From Candidatus Aminicenantota bacterium (GTDB lineage: Bacteria; Acidobacteriota; UBA4820; DSQY01): a DNA stretch of 13,403 nucleotides. Numbering within the stretch: the stretch's first letter is position 1; every line of letters begins with the position of its first letter. The notes below the pieces were generated by a model. The model searched no databases. It had not been told where the DNA came from and worked only from the letters and a program-made list of their open reading frames with translations. This document shows positions 1-6,052 of the stretch, in pieces. Where the stretch lies: the NCBI GenBank assembly GCA_027365515.1, contig DAHXMK010000325.1, positions 1-13,403 on the forward strand, given 5' to 3'. A program made the translations under genes and the position numbers.

Positions 1-186
1 CATCTGGCCTTCAGGCAGCCCGGCCGCTTGGCCGCTGGCGAGCAGCGTGCGGTGCGGGTAAGCGGCGGTCAGCGATGGGATGTTTTTCAAGCCGGAGCGG
101 GTGATGGCGTTGTAAGGCCAGTCGCGCCCCTCGCCCCAGCCGTCGAGCACCATCAGAACTACCGGGCGCTTGACGAGCGTCCCCAC
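1..186 (-). CDS. gpmI: 2,3-bisphosphoglycerate-independent phosphoglycerate mutase, N-terminal part (cut by window edge)
   Basis: The first 62 residues of a GpmI-type mutase, which interconverts 3- and 2-phosphoglycerate in glycolysis/gluconeogenesis using two metal ions. The visible N-terminus reads RPVVLMVLDGWG; the Asp of LDGWG (residue 15) is the usual metal ligand. It continues through NAITRSG and TLLASGQAAGLPEGQM, the normal lead-in to the GNSEVGH motif, so the window stops just before the catalytic Ser. A GTG start at 186 is chosen because an AGGAG box lies 5 bases upstream and the N-terminus then matches the family in length. This start lies 28 bases inside the end of the upstream TPR gene, so translation is probably coupled. 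Last visible member of the rplU operon. The family call is firm; the C-terminal part is not visible. Confidence 0.9.
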   Translation of the reverse strand, partial: MGTLVKRPVVLMVLDGWGEGRDWPYNAITRSGLKNIPSLTAAYPHRTLLASGQAAGLPEGQM

Positions 187-1547
187 GAAATCTCCTGGTA
201 ATAAACGGGGCCGGCTTCCGGAAGCTCCTGAATAAGCTCGTCCTTGAAATCCGGGACCCACGTGCCCCACAGAAGGCACTTCGGGCAGAAGTCTTTCCAC
301 GCCGGGATCTTCTCGCCGCAGCTATTGCAGACGTAGACCATCTCGAACGGCCTCAGGATCCTAATTACCTCGCGGTAGCGAGCGCATGCCTGGGCGAAGT
401 CGCCGCGCCGTTCCCTGATGCGGCCAAGGTAATATTGGACGAGGCCAGACTGGCGCACGCTCCCGTCTATCTCGCGCAAAAGCTGCTCCGCCTTGTCCAT
501 CACCTCCAGCCTGTAATAGAGGACCGCGAGAAGAAACTTCGGGATCATTTTGCGGCCGGTGCTCGCGATGGCGCCCTGGTAAGCGGCTATCGCCTCTTCT
601 GGCGTTCCCTTGTCCAGGAACATCTTCTCCATCGCGAGAAGGCAGGTGGTGGAGCCGGCGCGCCGGAAGCCCTCCAGGTAGGTGGCCGTGGCCTTTTCCT
701 CCTGGCCGTCCAGGAGGTAAGCCTCGGCAAGCTTGATGTAGGTCGGGACGAAAGCCGGATGGCCCTGGCGGACCTTCTCCAAGTGGGCGATCGCTTCGCC
801 GCGCTTCTCCTGCGCCAGAAGGTCGGCGCCCTGCTGGTAGAGGATGCCCGGAGTGTACGGCGCGTCCGAGGCCCGCTCCTCCTCCATTATGCGAAGCTCG
901 GTGATGCGCTCCTGCGCTTCGAGCGCCTTCTTCCAGTTGCCCTCCTTGATGTAAAGCTCGCGCAGGATCCTGTAGGCGTGGAGGGCGCGCTTGGGCTGAA
1001 TCCGGAGTATTTCGGCCAGCGCCTTCTTCGCCCGCTCGTGGTCCGAGGCGGCAAGATAGTCGTCAACCAGGGCGTATAGCAGCGGCAGGTCCGAAGGGTG
1101 GCCCGCCTGGGCGCGCCGGTGAAGTTCAATCGCCTCCTCGGTTCGGCCGGTGCGCCTGAGGGCCTCGCCGAGCTTCAAGAGCGCGGGAAGATAATCCGGC
1201 TGCGCCTCCAGGGCCCTGCGGAAATGGTTGATGGCTTCAAGCGGCCGTTCGCCCAAAGCGGCGTCGAGTCCCTTGAGGTACTTCTCCTCGGCGTCGCGCT
1301 CGGAGTTCTTGCGAAGCTGGCGCATCAGGCGGCGCAGCGCCCTTGCTATCCCGCTTCCGATCGCCCACAGCGCGAAGGCGACGAAGCCCGAGAGCAGGGC
1401 AAGCCCCATCGCCGTGGCCGTGTGCATCTTCGTCCCCAAGAGGACGAAGTCCTGCTTCAGCACCGCCTCGTTCTGGATCACGACCGTCACCAGGCCGATC
1501 ATGGCCAGGATCAGAAGGCCAAGAACGATCGCGGTCTTCTGGCGCAT
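159..1547 (-). CDS. LapA-LapB-like fusion: membrane-anchored TPR protein with C-terminal rubredoxin-like zinc domain
   Basis: 462 residues. Residues 1-23 and about 44-68 are two membrane helices joined by a short linker (VIQNEAVLKQDFVLL) and followed by a basic stretch, which is the layout of LapA (DUF1049). Residues about 85-400 are alpha-helical TPR repeats (for example 105-135, 170-200, 268-295). The C-terminus has C407-x2-C410-x10-C421-x2-C424, the rubredoxin-type zinc knuckle that closes LapB (YciM). In Enterobacteria, LapA and LapB are separate inner-membrane proteins that together control LpxC proteolysis by FtsH and so LPS amount. Here both halves appear in one chain, and I infer the same role. 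The start ATG is preceded by GGAGGAG about 9 bases upstream and lies 6 bases after the DksA-like gene. The alternative is a generic membrane TPR protein, but the Cys knuckle argues for LapB. Confidence 0.8.
   Translation of the reverse strand: MRQKTAIVLGLLILAMIGLVTVVIQNEAVLKQDFVLLGTKMHTATAMGLALLSGFVAFALWAIGSGIARALRRLMRQLRKNSERDAEEKYLKGLDAALGERPLEAINHFRRALEAQPDYLPALLKLGEALRRTGRTEEAIELHRRAQAGHPSDLPLLYALVDDYLAASDHERAKKALAEILRIQPKRALHAYRILRELYIKEGNWKKALEAQERITELRIMEEERASDAPYTPGILYQQGADLLAQEKRGEAIAHLEKVRQGHPAFVPTYIKLAEAYLLDGQEEKATATYLEGFRRAGSTTCLLAMEKMFLDKGTPEEAIAAYQGAIASTGRKMIPKFLLAVLYYRLEVMDKAEQLLREIDGSVRQSGLVQYYLGRIRERRGDFAQACARYREVIRILRPFEMVYVCNSCGEKIPAWKDFCPKCLLWGTWVPDFKDELIQELPEAGPVYYQEISWGRSSSAR
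192..196 (-). promoter_or_regulatory. Ribosome binding site of gpmI
   Basis: AGGAG on the minus strand, 5 bases before the GTG at 186. It lies inside the coding sequence of the TPR protein and decides the gpmI start in favour of a 28-base overlap. Confidence 0.6.
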
Positions 1548-1553
1548 CCCCGG

Positions 1554-1913
1554 TTACTCCTCCAGCCGCCCGCGTTCCTGAAGCTCCTGGCACTCCACGC
1601 AGTGGCGGGCCCACGGCACGGCTTCGAGCCTCTTTTTCTGGATCGGCTTCTCGCAGTGGATGCACTCTCCGAAAGTGCCGTCGGCTATGCGCCTCAAGGC
1701 CTCGTCAATGAGGCGCATGATCTGGCGGTCGCCGTCGGACATCGAGTACCAGAACTCCTTGTTGTAGTTGGCCGACGCCTCGTCCGCGGAGTCGAGGGCG
1801 CCGTCCGCGCCGGCGTCACCGCTCCGCTGGAGCTTTTCGAGGTAGGCGGCCTGGAGCTCCGTCCGTTTTGCTTTGAGGAGTTTCTCGAACTGTTTCAGGC
1901 TTTTCTTGTCCAT
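1554..1913 (-). CDS. DksA/TraR-family zinc-finger transcription factor (short form)
   Basis: About 119 residues, shorter than E. coli DksA (151). An N-terminal coiled-coil region leads to the tip sequence DSADEAS, which keeps the D-x-x-D-x-A pattern that DksA uses in the RNA polymerase secondary channel. The C-terminal zinc finger is complete: CIHC, 17 residues, then CVEC. DksA-type factors act with (p)ppGpp on rRNA and other promoters; this role is known for the family and inferred here. Two adjacent ATGs exist (1916 and 1913). AAGGAG lies only 2 bases before the first and 5 before the second, so the second is chosen. The gene sits 15-18 bases after rlmH and 6 before the LapA-LapB-like gene, in the same operon as ribosomal proteins. 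Whether it is the genome's main DksA or a paralogue cannot be told. Confidence 0.9.
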   Translation of the reverse strand: MDKKSLKQFEKLLKAKRTELQAAYLEKLQRSGDAGADGALDSADEASANYNKEFWYSMSDGDRQIMRLIDEALRRIADGTFGECIHCEKPIQKKRLEAVPWARHCVECQELQERGRLEE

Positions 1914-1931
1914 CATGGCTCCTTAACGTCT

Positions 1932-2390
1932 TTACTTGGAATAGGGCCGTCCCGTCTTCAGCGTAAAGGCCCTGTATATTTGCTCGCACAAAACGGCGGC
2001 GGCCAGTTCGTGGGCCATCGTCATCGGCGAGAGGGAGAGCGTCATGGCGCCCTTCAGCGCCGCCTTGTCCAAGCCGTAGGCTCCGCCTACCAGAAAGCAT
2101 GCCCCCTCGCCCCTGTCTTTCATGCCGCCGAGGAGCGAGGAGAAACGGGCCGTGTCGAAAGAGGCGCCATCCGGATCGAGCGCTATCGCCTTCGCCCCTT
2201 TAGGCACTCTCGAAAGCAGGGCCTGTGTCTCCTCGCGGCGCCTGGCGGCCGCGTCGGAACGCTTCGATGCCGGCACGGATGACAGCGCGAGCCGCCACTC
2301 CCCGCCCACCCTTTTCGAGTAGGTTTCGGCGAGCGCCGCCGCCCCCGGGTCTTTAATCCTGCCGACCGTGACCAAGCATATCTCCCACAC
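1932..2390 (-). CDS. rlmH: 23S rRNA (pseudouridine-1915 N3) methyltransferase RlmH
   Basis: A SPOUT-family methylase that modifies helix 69 of 23S rRNA in the 70S ribosome using S-adenosylmethionine. Seen: an N-terminal beta strand ICLVTVGRIKD, FLVGGAYGL (the SAM-binding loop of the trefoil knot) and LSLSPMTMAHELAAAVLCEQIYRAF, all family hallmarks; length about 152 residues against about 155 usual. The C-terminus is GRPYSK, where the family normally ends PYH followed by a basic residue, so the conserved His is Ser here. The start is uncertain. GTG at 2390 gives the family-like N-terminus but has only weak GGGG upstream. An in-frame ATG at 2408 would add six residues (MIWGLG) and lie 3 bases after the preceding stop, without a ribosome site. 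Confidence 0.93.
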   Translation of the reverse strand: MWEICLVTVGRIKDPGAAALAETYSKRVGGEWRLALSSVPASKRSDAAARRREETQALLSRVPKGAKAIALDPDGASFDTARFSSLLGGMKDRGEGACFLVGGAYGLDKAALKGAMTLSLSPMTMAHELAAAVLCEQIYRAFTLKTGRPYSK

Positions 2391-2411
2391 GCCTAAGCCC
2401 CATATCATACG

Positions 2412-3335
2412 TTAGCGGGAGCCGCGTTTCAAACGCTCCCAAAGCGACTTGCGGCTTATGCCGAGCCAGCGCGCCGCCTCGCTCTTCCTGCCACCGACGC
2501 GGGCAAGCACTTCCATGGTGTAGCGGTCCTTCAGTTCATCGAGAGTCATGCGGTGGCGCAGCGCCTCGGCCACCGGCTCGCCAGGAAGCCAGAAGGAGGA
2601 GGGAAGATCCTCGATGCCGACGGCCTCCTTCCCCAACGAGGCGAGCGCCTCGGCGCGCTGCTCCAGCTCGCGGACGTTACCCGGCCAGTCGTGCGCGGCG
2701 AGCGCCTGTTCTAGCTTTGGCGAGACCGCCGGCACGGGCCGTTTCTGCCTGGCGCAGGCCGCTTTTAGAAAGTGGCCGAAAAGATCGGGGATGTCCTCGC
2801 GCCTCTCATGGAGCGGCGGAAGCTCCACCCTGAAAAGGTCCAGACGGTAAAAAAGGTCCTGCCTCAGCTTCGAGGAGGAGACCAGCGTCTCGGGCGGCTC
2901 TTGAAAGGTCGCTATGAGCCTTGCATGAACGCGCACCGAGCGGTGGCCGCCGATCCTCTCGGCCGTCCCAGTCTCAAGAAGCCTGAGAAGTATGGCCTGC
3001 TGCGAGAAGGAGAGTTCCTCCAGCCCGGAAAGGCAAACCGTTCCGCGTCCCGCGGCCTCGAAAATTCCCGGGCGCTCCGAAACGCCAGTAGCTACTCCGC
3101 GTTCTACGCCCAGAAGTTCCGATTCCAGGAGAGTGGAAGGCACCGACGCCGCCGACCACTCCTTGAAAGGCGCCGAGGGGCTGGCTCCATGCTCGTGAAT
3201 GAAGCGCGCCAGAAGCGACTTGCCGCACCCCGTCGGGCCGCAGATCACGACCGGGCCGTGAGTCGGAGCCGCGCGGCGGGCCAACATCAAGGCCGCTTTG
3301 AAGGCCGGGTCTTTGCCGATCAGCCGAGCGCGCAT
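2412..3335 (-). CDS. Degenerate sigma54-activator-type AAA+ regulator with Fis-type DNA-binding domain
   Basis: 307 residues with no receiver or PAS domain: an AAA+ core from residue 1 to about 250, then a Fis-type helix-turn-helix at about 263-304 (MTLDELKDRY...KSEAARWLGISRKSLWERLKR). Walker A is intact (GPTGCGKS, 33-40), as are the arginine-rich DLFYRL region (about 161-166) and WPGNVREL (217-224). Three key elements are lost. The GAFTGA loop that contacts sigma54 reads GVATGV (80-85). The Walker B LFLDEI reads VCLSGL (100-105), so both acidic residues are missing. The sensor I Asn of ATN is Phe144. I therefore infer a DNA-binding protein that binds nucleotide poorly or cannot hydrolyse it, and that may not act through sigma54. 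It starts 78 bases after rsfS with GGGAG about 7 bases upstream and ends 3 bases before the rlmH frame. Target genes are unknown. Confidence 0.85.
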   Translation of the reverse strand: MRARLIGKDPAFKAALMLARRAAPTHGPVVICGPTGCGKSLLARFIHEHGASPSAPFKEWSAASVPSTLLESELLGVERGVATGVSERPGIFEAAGRGTVCLSGLEELSFSQQAILLRLLETGTAERIGGHRSVRVHARLIATFQEPPETLVSSSKLRQDLFYRLDLFRVELPPLHERREDIPDLFGHFLKAACARQKRPVPAVSPKLEQALAAHDWPGNVRELEQRAEALASLGKEAVGIEDLPSSFWLPGEPVAEALRHRMTLDELKDRYTMEVLARVGGRKSEAARWLGISRKSLWERLKRGSR

Positions 3336-3413
3336 TCGCCCGCTCCCATTGCCGGCCCATCGCCGAATCCGCTGATGCTCATTGGCCGTCCATCCACGCC
3401 CGCGAAGGCCCGG

Positions 3414-3761
3414 TCAGATTTCGGCCCTCGGTGCATCCATCCAGATCCGTTCAAGGCCGTAATAACCGCGCTTCTCTTCAAGAAAAAGGTGGGCGATGAA
3501 AAAGCCGTAGTCCATTAGAATCCACTGGGCCGGGCCGGTGCCTTCCACGTGGTGCGGCTTCAGGCCGCACCGCTCCCTGACGCCTTCCTCCACCCGCTTG
3601 GCCATGGACTGGACCTGGCGGGTGTTCGAGCCGTGGGCTACGATGAAAAAGTCCGTCATCGTCGTCAGCCCAGACAGATCGAGGATGACCGGGTCCACTC
3701 CCTTGGCGTCGGCCACCGCCTCCAAAACCGCCGCGAGCGCTTCGCGTTCCTGCTTCGTCAC
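3414..3761 (-). CDS. rsfS: Ribosomal silencing factor RsfS (Iojap family)
   Basis: 115 residues, usual family length. RsfS binds ribosomal protein L14 on the 50S subunit and blocks subunit joining when nutrients are short. Visible family features are VILDLSGLTTMTDFFIVAHG (about 25-44), VQSMAKRVEE, WILMDYGFFIAHLF (80-93) and YYGLERIWMDA near the end. The DYGxxxxHxF core is kept although the residue after DYG is Phe rather than the common Asp. It starts at a GTG overlapping the nadD stop by 4 bases (GTGA), with AGGAGG 5 bases upstream. This nadD-rsfS pairing is a common conserved neighbourhood. Confidence 0.95.
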   Translation of the reverse strand: MTKQEREALAAVLEAVADAKGVDPVILDLSGLTTMTDFFIVAHGSNTRQVQSMAKRVEEGVRERCGLKPHHVEGTGPAQWILMDYGFFIAHLFLEEKRGYYGLERIWMDAPRAEI

Positions 3762-4345
3762 CTACTCCTCCTATAAATCCCCTGGCGTTCAATGTATGCC
3801 TCGACGGCCGGCGGGACAAGGGCGCCCAAAGGCTCTCCGGCCAGGATGATCTTCCTTATCGCGCTGGAGCTTACGTCAAGCGGCGCGGGCCGCAGAAAGA
3901 CGATTCGGCCTCCCGGCGCGCGAAAGCGGCCTTGCCCGGCGGCGCCCATTCTTCTTGCGACGACGAGCGACGCCAGCTTGAGTATTCGATCCGGCTTGCG
4001 CCATCTGGCGAAAGTGGAAAGCGAGTCCTCTCCAGCCAAAAGGAAAAGCTCGTCCTCGGGGCGCTCCCTCTTGAGCGATTCGAGCGTGCTGACGGTGTAG
4101 GAGACCCCGCCGCGCTCGATTTCGCGAGCATCCAGAAGCCAGTTCGGCTTCCCGCTCAAGGCAAGGGCGATCATCGCGCACCTGTGCACGGCCGAGGCTC
4201 GTGGTGCTTCCTTCTTCAGCGGCTGTCTTGAGCACGGGATGAACAGTATCTGGTCCAGAGAACAGGCGCGCTCGGCCATCCTAGCCAGCCTCACGTGGCC
4301 TTTGTGGATCGGATCGAAGCTGCCGCCCAGGATGCCGATTCTCAT
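3758..4345 (-). CDS. nadD: Nicotinate-nucleotide adenylyltransferase
   Basis: 195 residues. NadD joins nicotinate mononucleotide and ATP to form deamido-NAD in NAD biosynthesis. Seen: the nucleotidyltransferase signature GGSFDPIHKGH (7-17, containing the HxGH-type motif), a central LLAGEDSLSTFARWR segment, and VSSSAIR (158-164), the C-terminal phosphate-binding motif. The reading frame is open for a further 34 codons upstream, but the start at 4345 is preferred. It gives the standard N-terminus MRIGILGGSFDP, has GAGGAGG (4350-4356) 4 bases ahead, and forms an ATGA overlap with the obgE stop. It overlaps rsfS by 4 bases at its other end. Confidence 0.95.
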   Translation of the reverse strand: MRIGILGGSFDPIHKGHVRLARMAERACSLDQILFIPCSRQPLKKEAPRASAVHRCAMIALALSGKPNWLLDAREIERGGVSYTVSTLESLKRERPEDELFLLAGEDSLSTFARWRKPDRILKLASLVVARRMGAAGQGRFRAPGGRIVFLRPAPLDVSSSAIRKIILAGEPLGALVPPAVEAYIERQGIYRRSR

Positions 4346-5358
4346 TCGGCCTCCTCCCCCACGGACTCTCTGACGTGAATCCATGCGGCGCGCAACAGCG
4401 ATTCGAGCCCCAAATGGGTCGCGGTGGAGATTCGCCTGTACTGCCATCCCCGCTCGGCCGCGTAAGCCTTGAGTGCGGCCTCCTGGCCAACTTCATACGG
4501 TATGTCGGCTTTGGTTCCGACGAGCAGCACCGGCTTCTCCGCAAGCCCGGCTCCGTATGACGAAAGCTCGTTTTCGACGACTCTGACCCTTTCGAGCGGG
4601 GGGCTGGCCTGATCGGATAGGTCAACGAGGTGCAAGAGAACCCGCGTCCTCTCGACGTGCTTCAAGAACTGATCGCCGAGTCCCGCGCCCAGGTGCGCCC
4701 CCTCGATGAGGCCGGGAATGTCCGCAACTACGAAGCTCTGATGCCTCTCCCACTCGACTACCCCCAGTATGGGGCGCAGCGTCGTGAAAGGGTATGGCGC
4801 TATCTTCGGTTGGGCGTTGCTGATCGCCGCCAGGAGAGTGGATTTTCCGGCGTTCGGAAGGCCCACGAGGCCGACGTCGGCCAGGAGCTTCAACTCCAGC
4901 TTTATCCAGCGCTCCTCGCCCGGCTCGCCTGGATCGAACTCGCGCGGAGTCTGGTGGGTGGCGCTCTTGAACCTGGTGTTGCCTCGTCCACCGCGCCCAC
5001 CCTTGGCCGCCACGAACTTTTGCCCAGACTCCACGAGATCCGCAATCGGGTGGCCGGGCTCGTCGTCCAGATAAACCATCGTTCCGACCGGCACCGTCAG
5101 GACGAGCCTCTTGCCCGAGGCGCCCGTCTTCAGCGCGCCCTGGCCCCCTTCGCCGCTGGTCGCCTTGAAAAATCTCTTGGTTCGGTAGGTGAGCAGTGTC
5201 CTGACTTGAGGCCGCGCCAGGAGGACGACATCTCCCCCCCGGCCGCCGTCCCCTCCGTCTGGGCCGCCCTTTGGGACGTACTTTTCTCTCCGGAAACTGA
5301 CGCAGCCGGACCCGCCGCGCCCTCCCTTTACGAAGATACGGGCGGAGTCCAGAAACAT
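4342..5358 (-). CDS. obgE: Obg-family GTPase, 50S ribosome assembly factor
   Basis: 338 residues. The N-terminal glycine-rich Obg fold spans about 1-158 (MFLDSARIFVKGGRGGSGC, GGDGGRGGDV, AAKGGRGGRGN). The G domain follows with G1 GLPNAGKST (166-174), switch I region PYPFTTLRP, G3 DIPGLIEGA (213-221), G4 as TKAD (282-285) in place of the usual NKxD, and G5-like STAT near 311. There is no C-terminal OCT domain. Obg acts in late 50S maturation and stress responses. It starts 9 bases after rpmA. No Shine-Dalgarno sequence is visible (the preceding bases are pyrimidine-rich), so translation probably depends on coupling to rpmA. The rplU-rpmA-obgE order is very widely conserved. Confidence 0.97.
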   Translation of the reverse strand: MFLDSARIFVKGGRGGSGCVSFRREKYVPKGGPDGGDGGRGGDVVLLARPQVRTLLTYRTKRFFKATSGEGGQGALKTGASGKRLVLTVPVGTMVYLDDEPGHPIADLVESGQKFVAAKGGRGGRGNTRFKSATHQTPREFDPGEPGEERWIKLELKLLADVGLVGLPNAGKSTLLAAISNAQPKIAPYPFTTLRPILGVVEWERHQSFVVADIPGLIEGAHLGAGLGDQFLKHVERTRVLLHLVDLSDQASPPLERVRVVENELSSYGAGLAEKPVLLVGTKADIPYEVGQEAALKAYAAERGWQYRRISTATHLGLESLLRAAWIHVRESVGEEAE

Positions 5359-5367
5359 GGGAAGAGG

Positions 5368-5622
5368 TTACGCCGAGACCACGTCTACGTACACCCCTAG
5401 ACGTCCGCGGTGGCGGAACCGGACCGCCCCGTCGGCGAGTGCGAAGAGCGTGTCGTCGCTTCCGCGCCCGACGTTCTGGCCTGCCTTGCACGGCGTCCCG
5501 CGCTGCCTAACCAGCACGGTGCCCGCCTTGACGAGCTCGCCGCCAAAACGCTTCACTCCCAGCCGCTGAGAGTTGCTGTCGCGGCCGTTCCGAGAGCTGC
5601 CCTGTCCTTTCTTGTGTGCCAT
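5368..5622 (-). CDS. rpmA: Large ribosomal subunit protein bL27
   Basis: 84 residues, with the canonical start MAHKKGQGSSRNGRDSNSQR and the core LGVKRFGGELVKAGTVLVRQRGT. bL27 reaches the peptidyl-transferase centre through its N-terminal tail. The tail here begins directly at the functional sequence, without the cleavable extension known in Firmicutes. GGGAG precedes the ATG by 7 bases. It lies 15 bases after rplU and 9 before obgE. Confidence 0.98.
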   Translation of the reverse strand: MAHKKGQGSSRNGRDSNSQRLGVKRFGGELVKAGTVLVRQRGTPCKAGQNVGRGSDDTLFALADGAVRFRHRGRLGVYVDVVSA

Positions 5623-5637
5623 GGCGCTACTCCCTGA

Positions 5638-5946
5638 TCAGGCCTTGGAAATCCCAAGGCTTTCAACCTGGGTCAAAGGCTGGCGGAGGCCGTAAATTTT
5701 CTTGTACTGCTTGCGGCGCTTCTTGTGAAAGACCAGGACCTTCTTCAACTGGCCGTCGCCAAGCACCTTCGCCGTGACCGTCACTTCCTTGCCATCGCCC
5801 TGAGCGATGACCTGGTCGCCGTCCACTACCAGAAGCGCGGGCCACTCAACAGTGGCGCCGGGCTCTTTTCCCAGCTTTTCAACCTTCAACTTGTCGCCGG
5901 CGCTTACTTTGTGCTGTTTACCGCCGACTTTGACTATAGCATACAT
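5638..5946 (-). CDS. rplU: Large ribosomal subunit protein bL21
   Basis: 102 residues. bL21 is a 23S rRNA-binding protein of the large subunit. The N-terminus MYAIVKVGGKQHKV and the KKVLVFHKKRRKQYKKIYGLRQPLT stretch (the conserved basic RNA-binding region) identify it. A GTG two codons upstream (5952) is in frame, but the ATG at 5946 is chosen because GGAGGT ends 4 bases ahead of it and the family starts with MYA. First gene of the minus-strand operon, about 30 bases downstream of a strong promoter. Confidence 0.97.
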   Translation of the reverse strand: MYAIVKVGGKQHKVSAGDKLKVEKLGKEPGATVEWPALLVVDGDQVIAQGDGKEVTVTAKVLGDGQLKKVLVFHKKRRKQYKKIYGLRQPLTQVESLGISKA

Positions 5947-5972
5947 GACCACCTCCGGTCGTACGAACCGAT

Positions 5973-6001
5973 AATTTAGCAGAAAGGAGCCCCGCTGTCA
6001 A
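5973..6001 (-). promoter_or_regulatory. Sigma70-type promoter of the rplU operon
   Basis: On the minus strand, TTGACA (6001-5996) is a perfect -35. After a 17-base spacer comes TAAATT (5978-5973) as -10, five of six matches to TATAAT. The rplU ATG follows about 26 bases downstream of the -10. No other comparable promoter was seen on this strand, so it probably drives the whole operon. Confidence 0.8.
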
Positions 6002-6007
6002 CTTCCT

Positions 6008-6035
6008 TTGCCATGGGCGCGGTTTTTGATATACT
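6008..6035 (+). promoter_or_regulatory. Candidate sigma70 promoter of the PAS histidine kinase-like gene
   Basis: TTGCCA (6008-6013), a 16-base spacer, then TATACT (6030-6035). It lies back to back with the rplU promoter, with 6 bases between the two -35 boxes. The expected RNA would begin near 6042, right at the GGAGG ribosome site, giving a very short leader. Plausible from sequence; untested. Confidence 0.5.
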
Positions 6036-6041
6036 TCAAAC

Positions 6042-6046
6042 GGAGG
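6042..6046 (+). promoter_or_regulatory. Ribosome binding site deciding a TTG start
   Basis: GGAGG, 6 bases before TTG at 6053. It favours this TTG over the in-frame TTG at 6008 (which lies in the promoter) and over the ATG at 6095 (no ribosome site). Confidence 0.6.
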
Positions 6047-6052
6047 CTGGTC

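Noticed and set aside
1098..2282. Long open frame of 394 codons on the plus strand opposite the LapA-LapB-like, DksA-like and RlmH genes
   Set aside because: It runs antisense through three well-recognised genes, has no domain pattern, and long antisense frames are expected in GC-rich coding DNA.
2412..3335. Calling the bEBP-like gene a pseudogene
   Set aside because: The frame is intact, Walker A and the helix-turn-helix are well kept, and its ribosome site is reasonable; selective loss of a few motifs suggests changed function rather than decay.
2772..3518. 248-codon plus-strand frame opposite the bEBP-like gene
   Set aside because: Antisense shadow of a clear AAA+/Fis protein; composition is Arg/Pro-rich with no motif.
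4622..5491. 289-codon minus-strand frame overlapping obgE and rpmA
   Set aside because: Same-strand shadow in another frame, highly Arg/Gly/Pro-rich; Obg and bL27 are unambiguous in the true frames.
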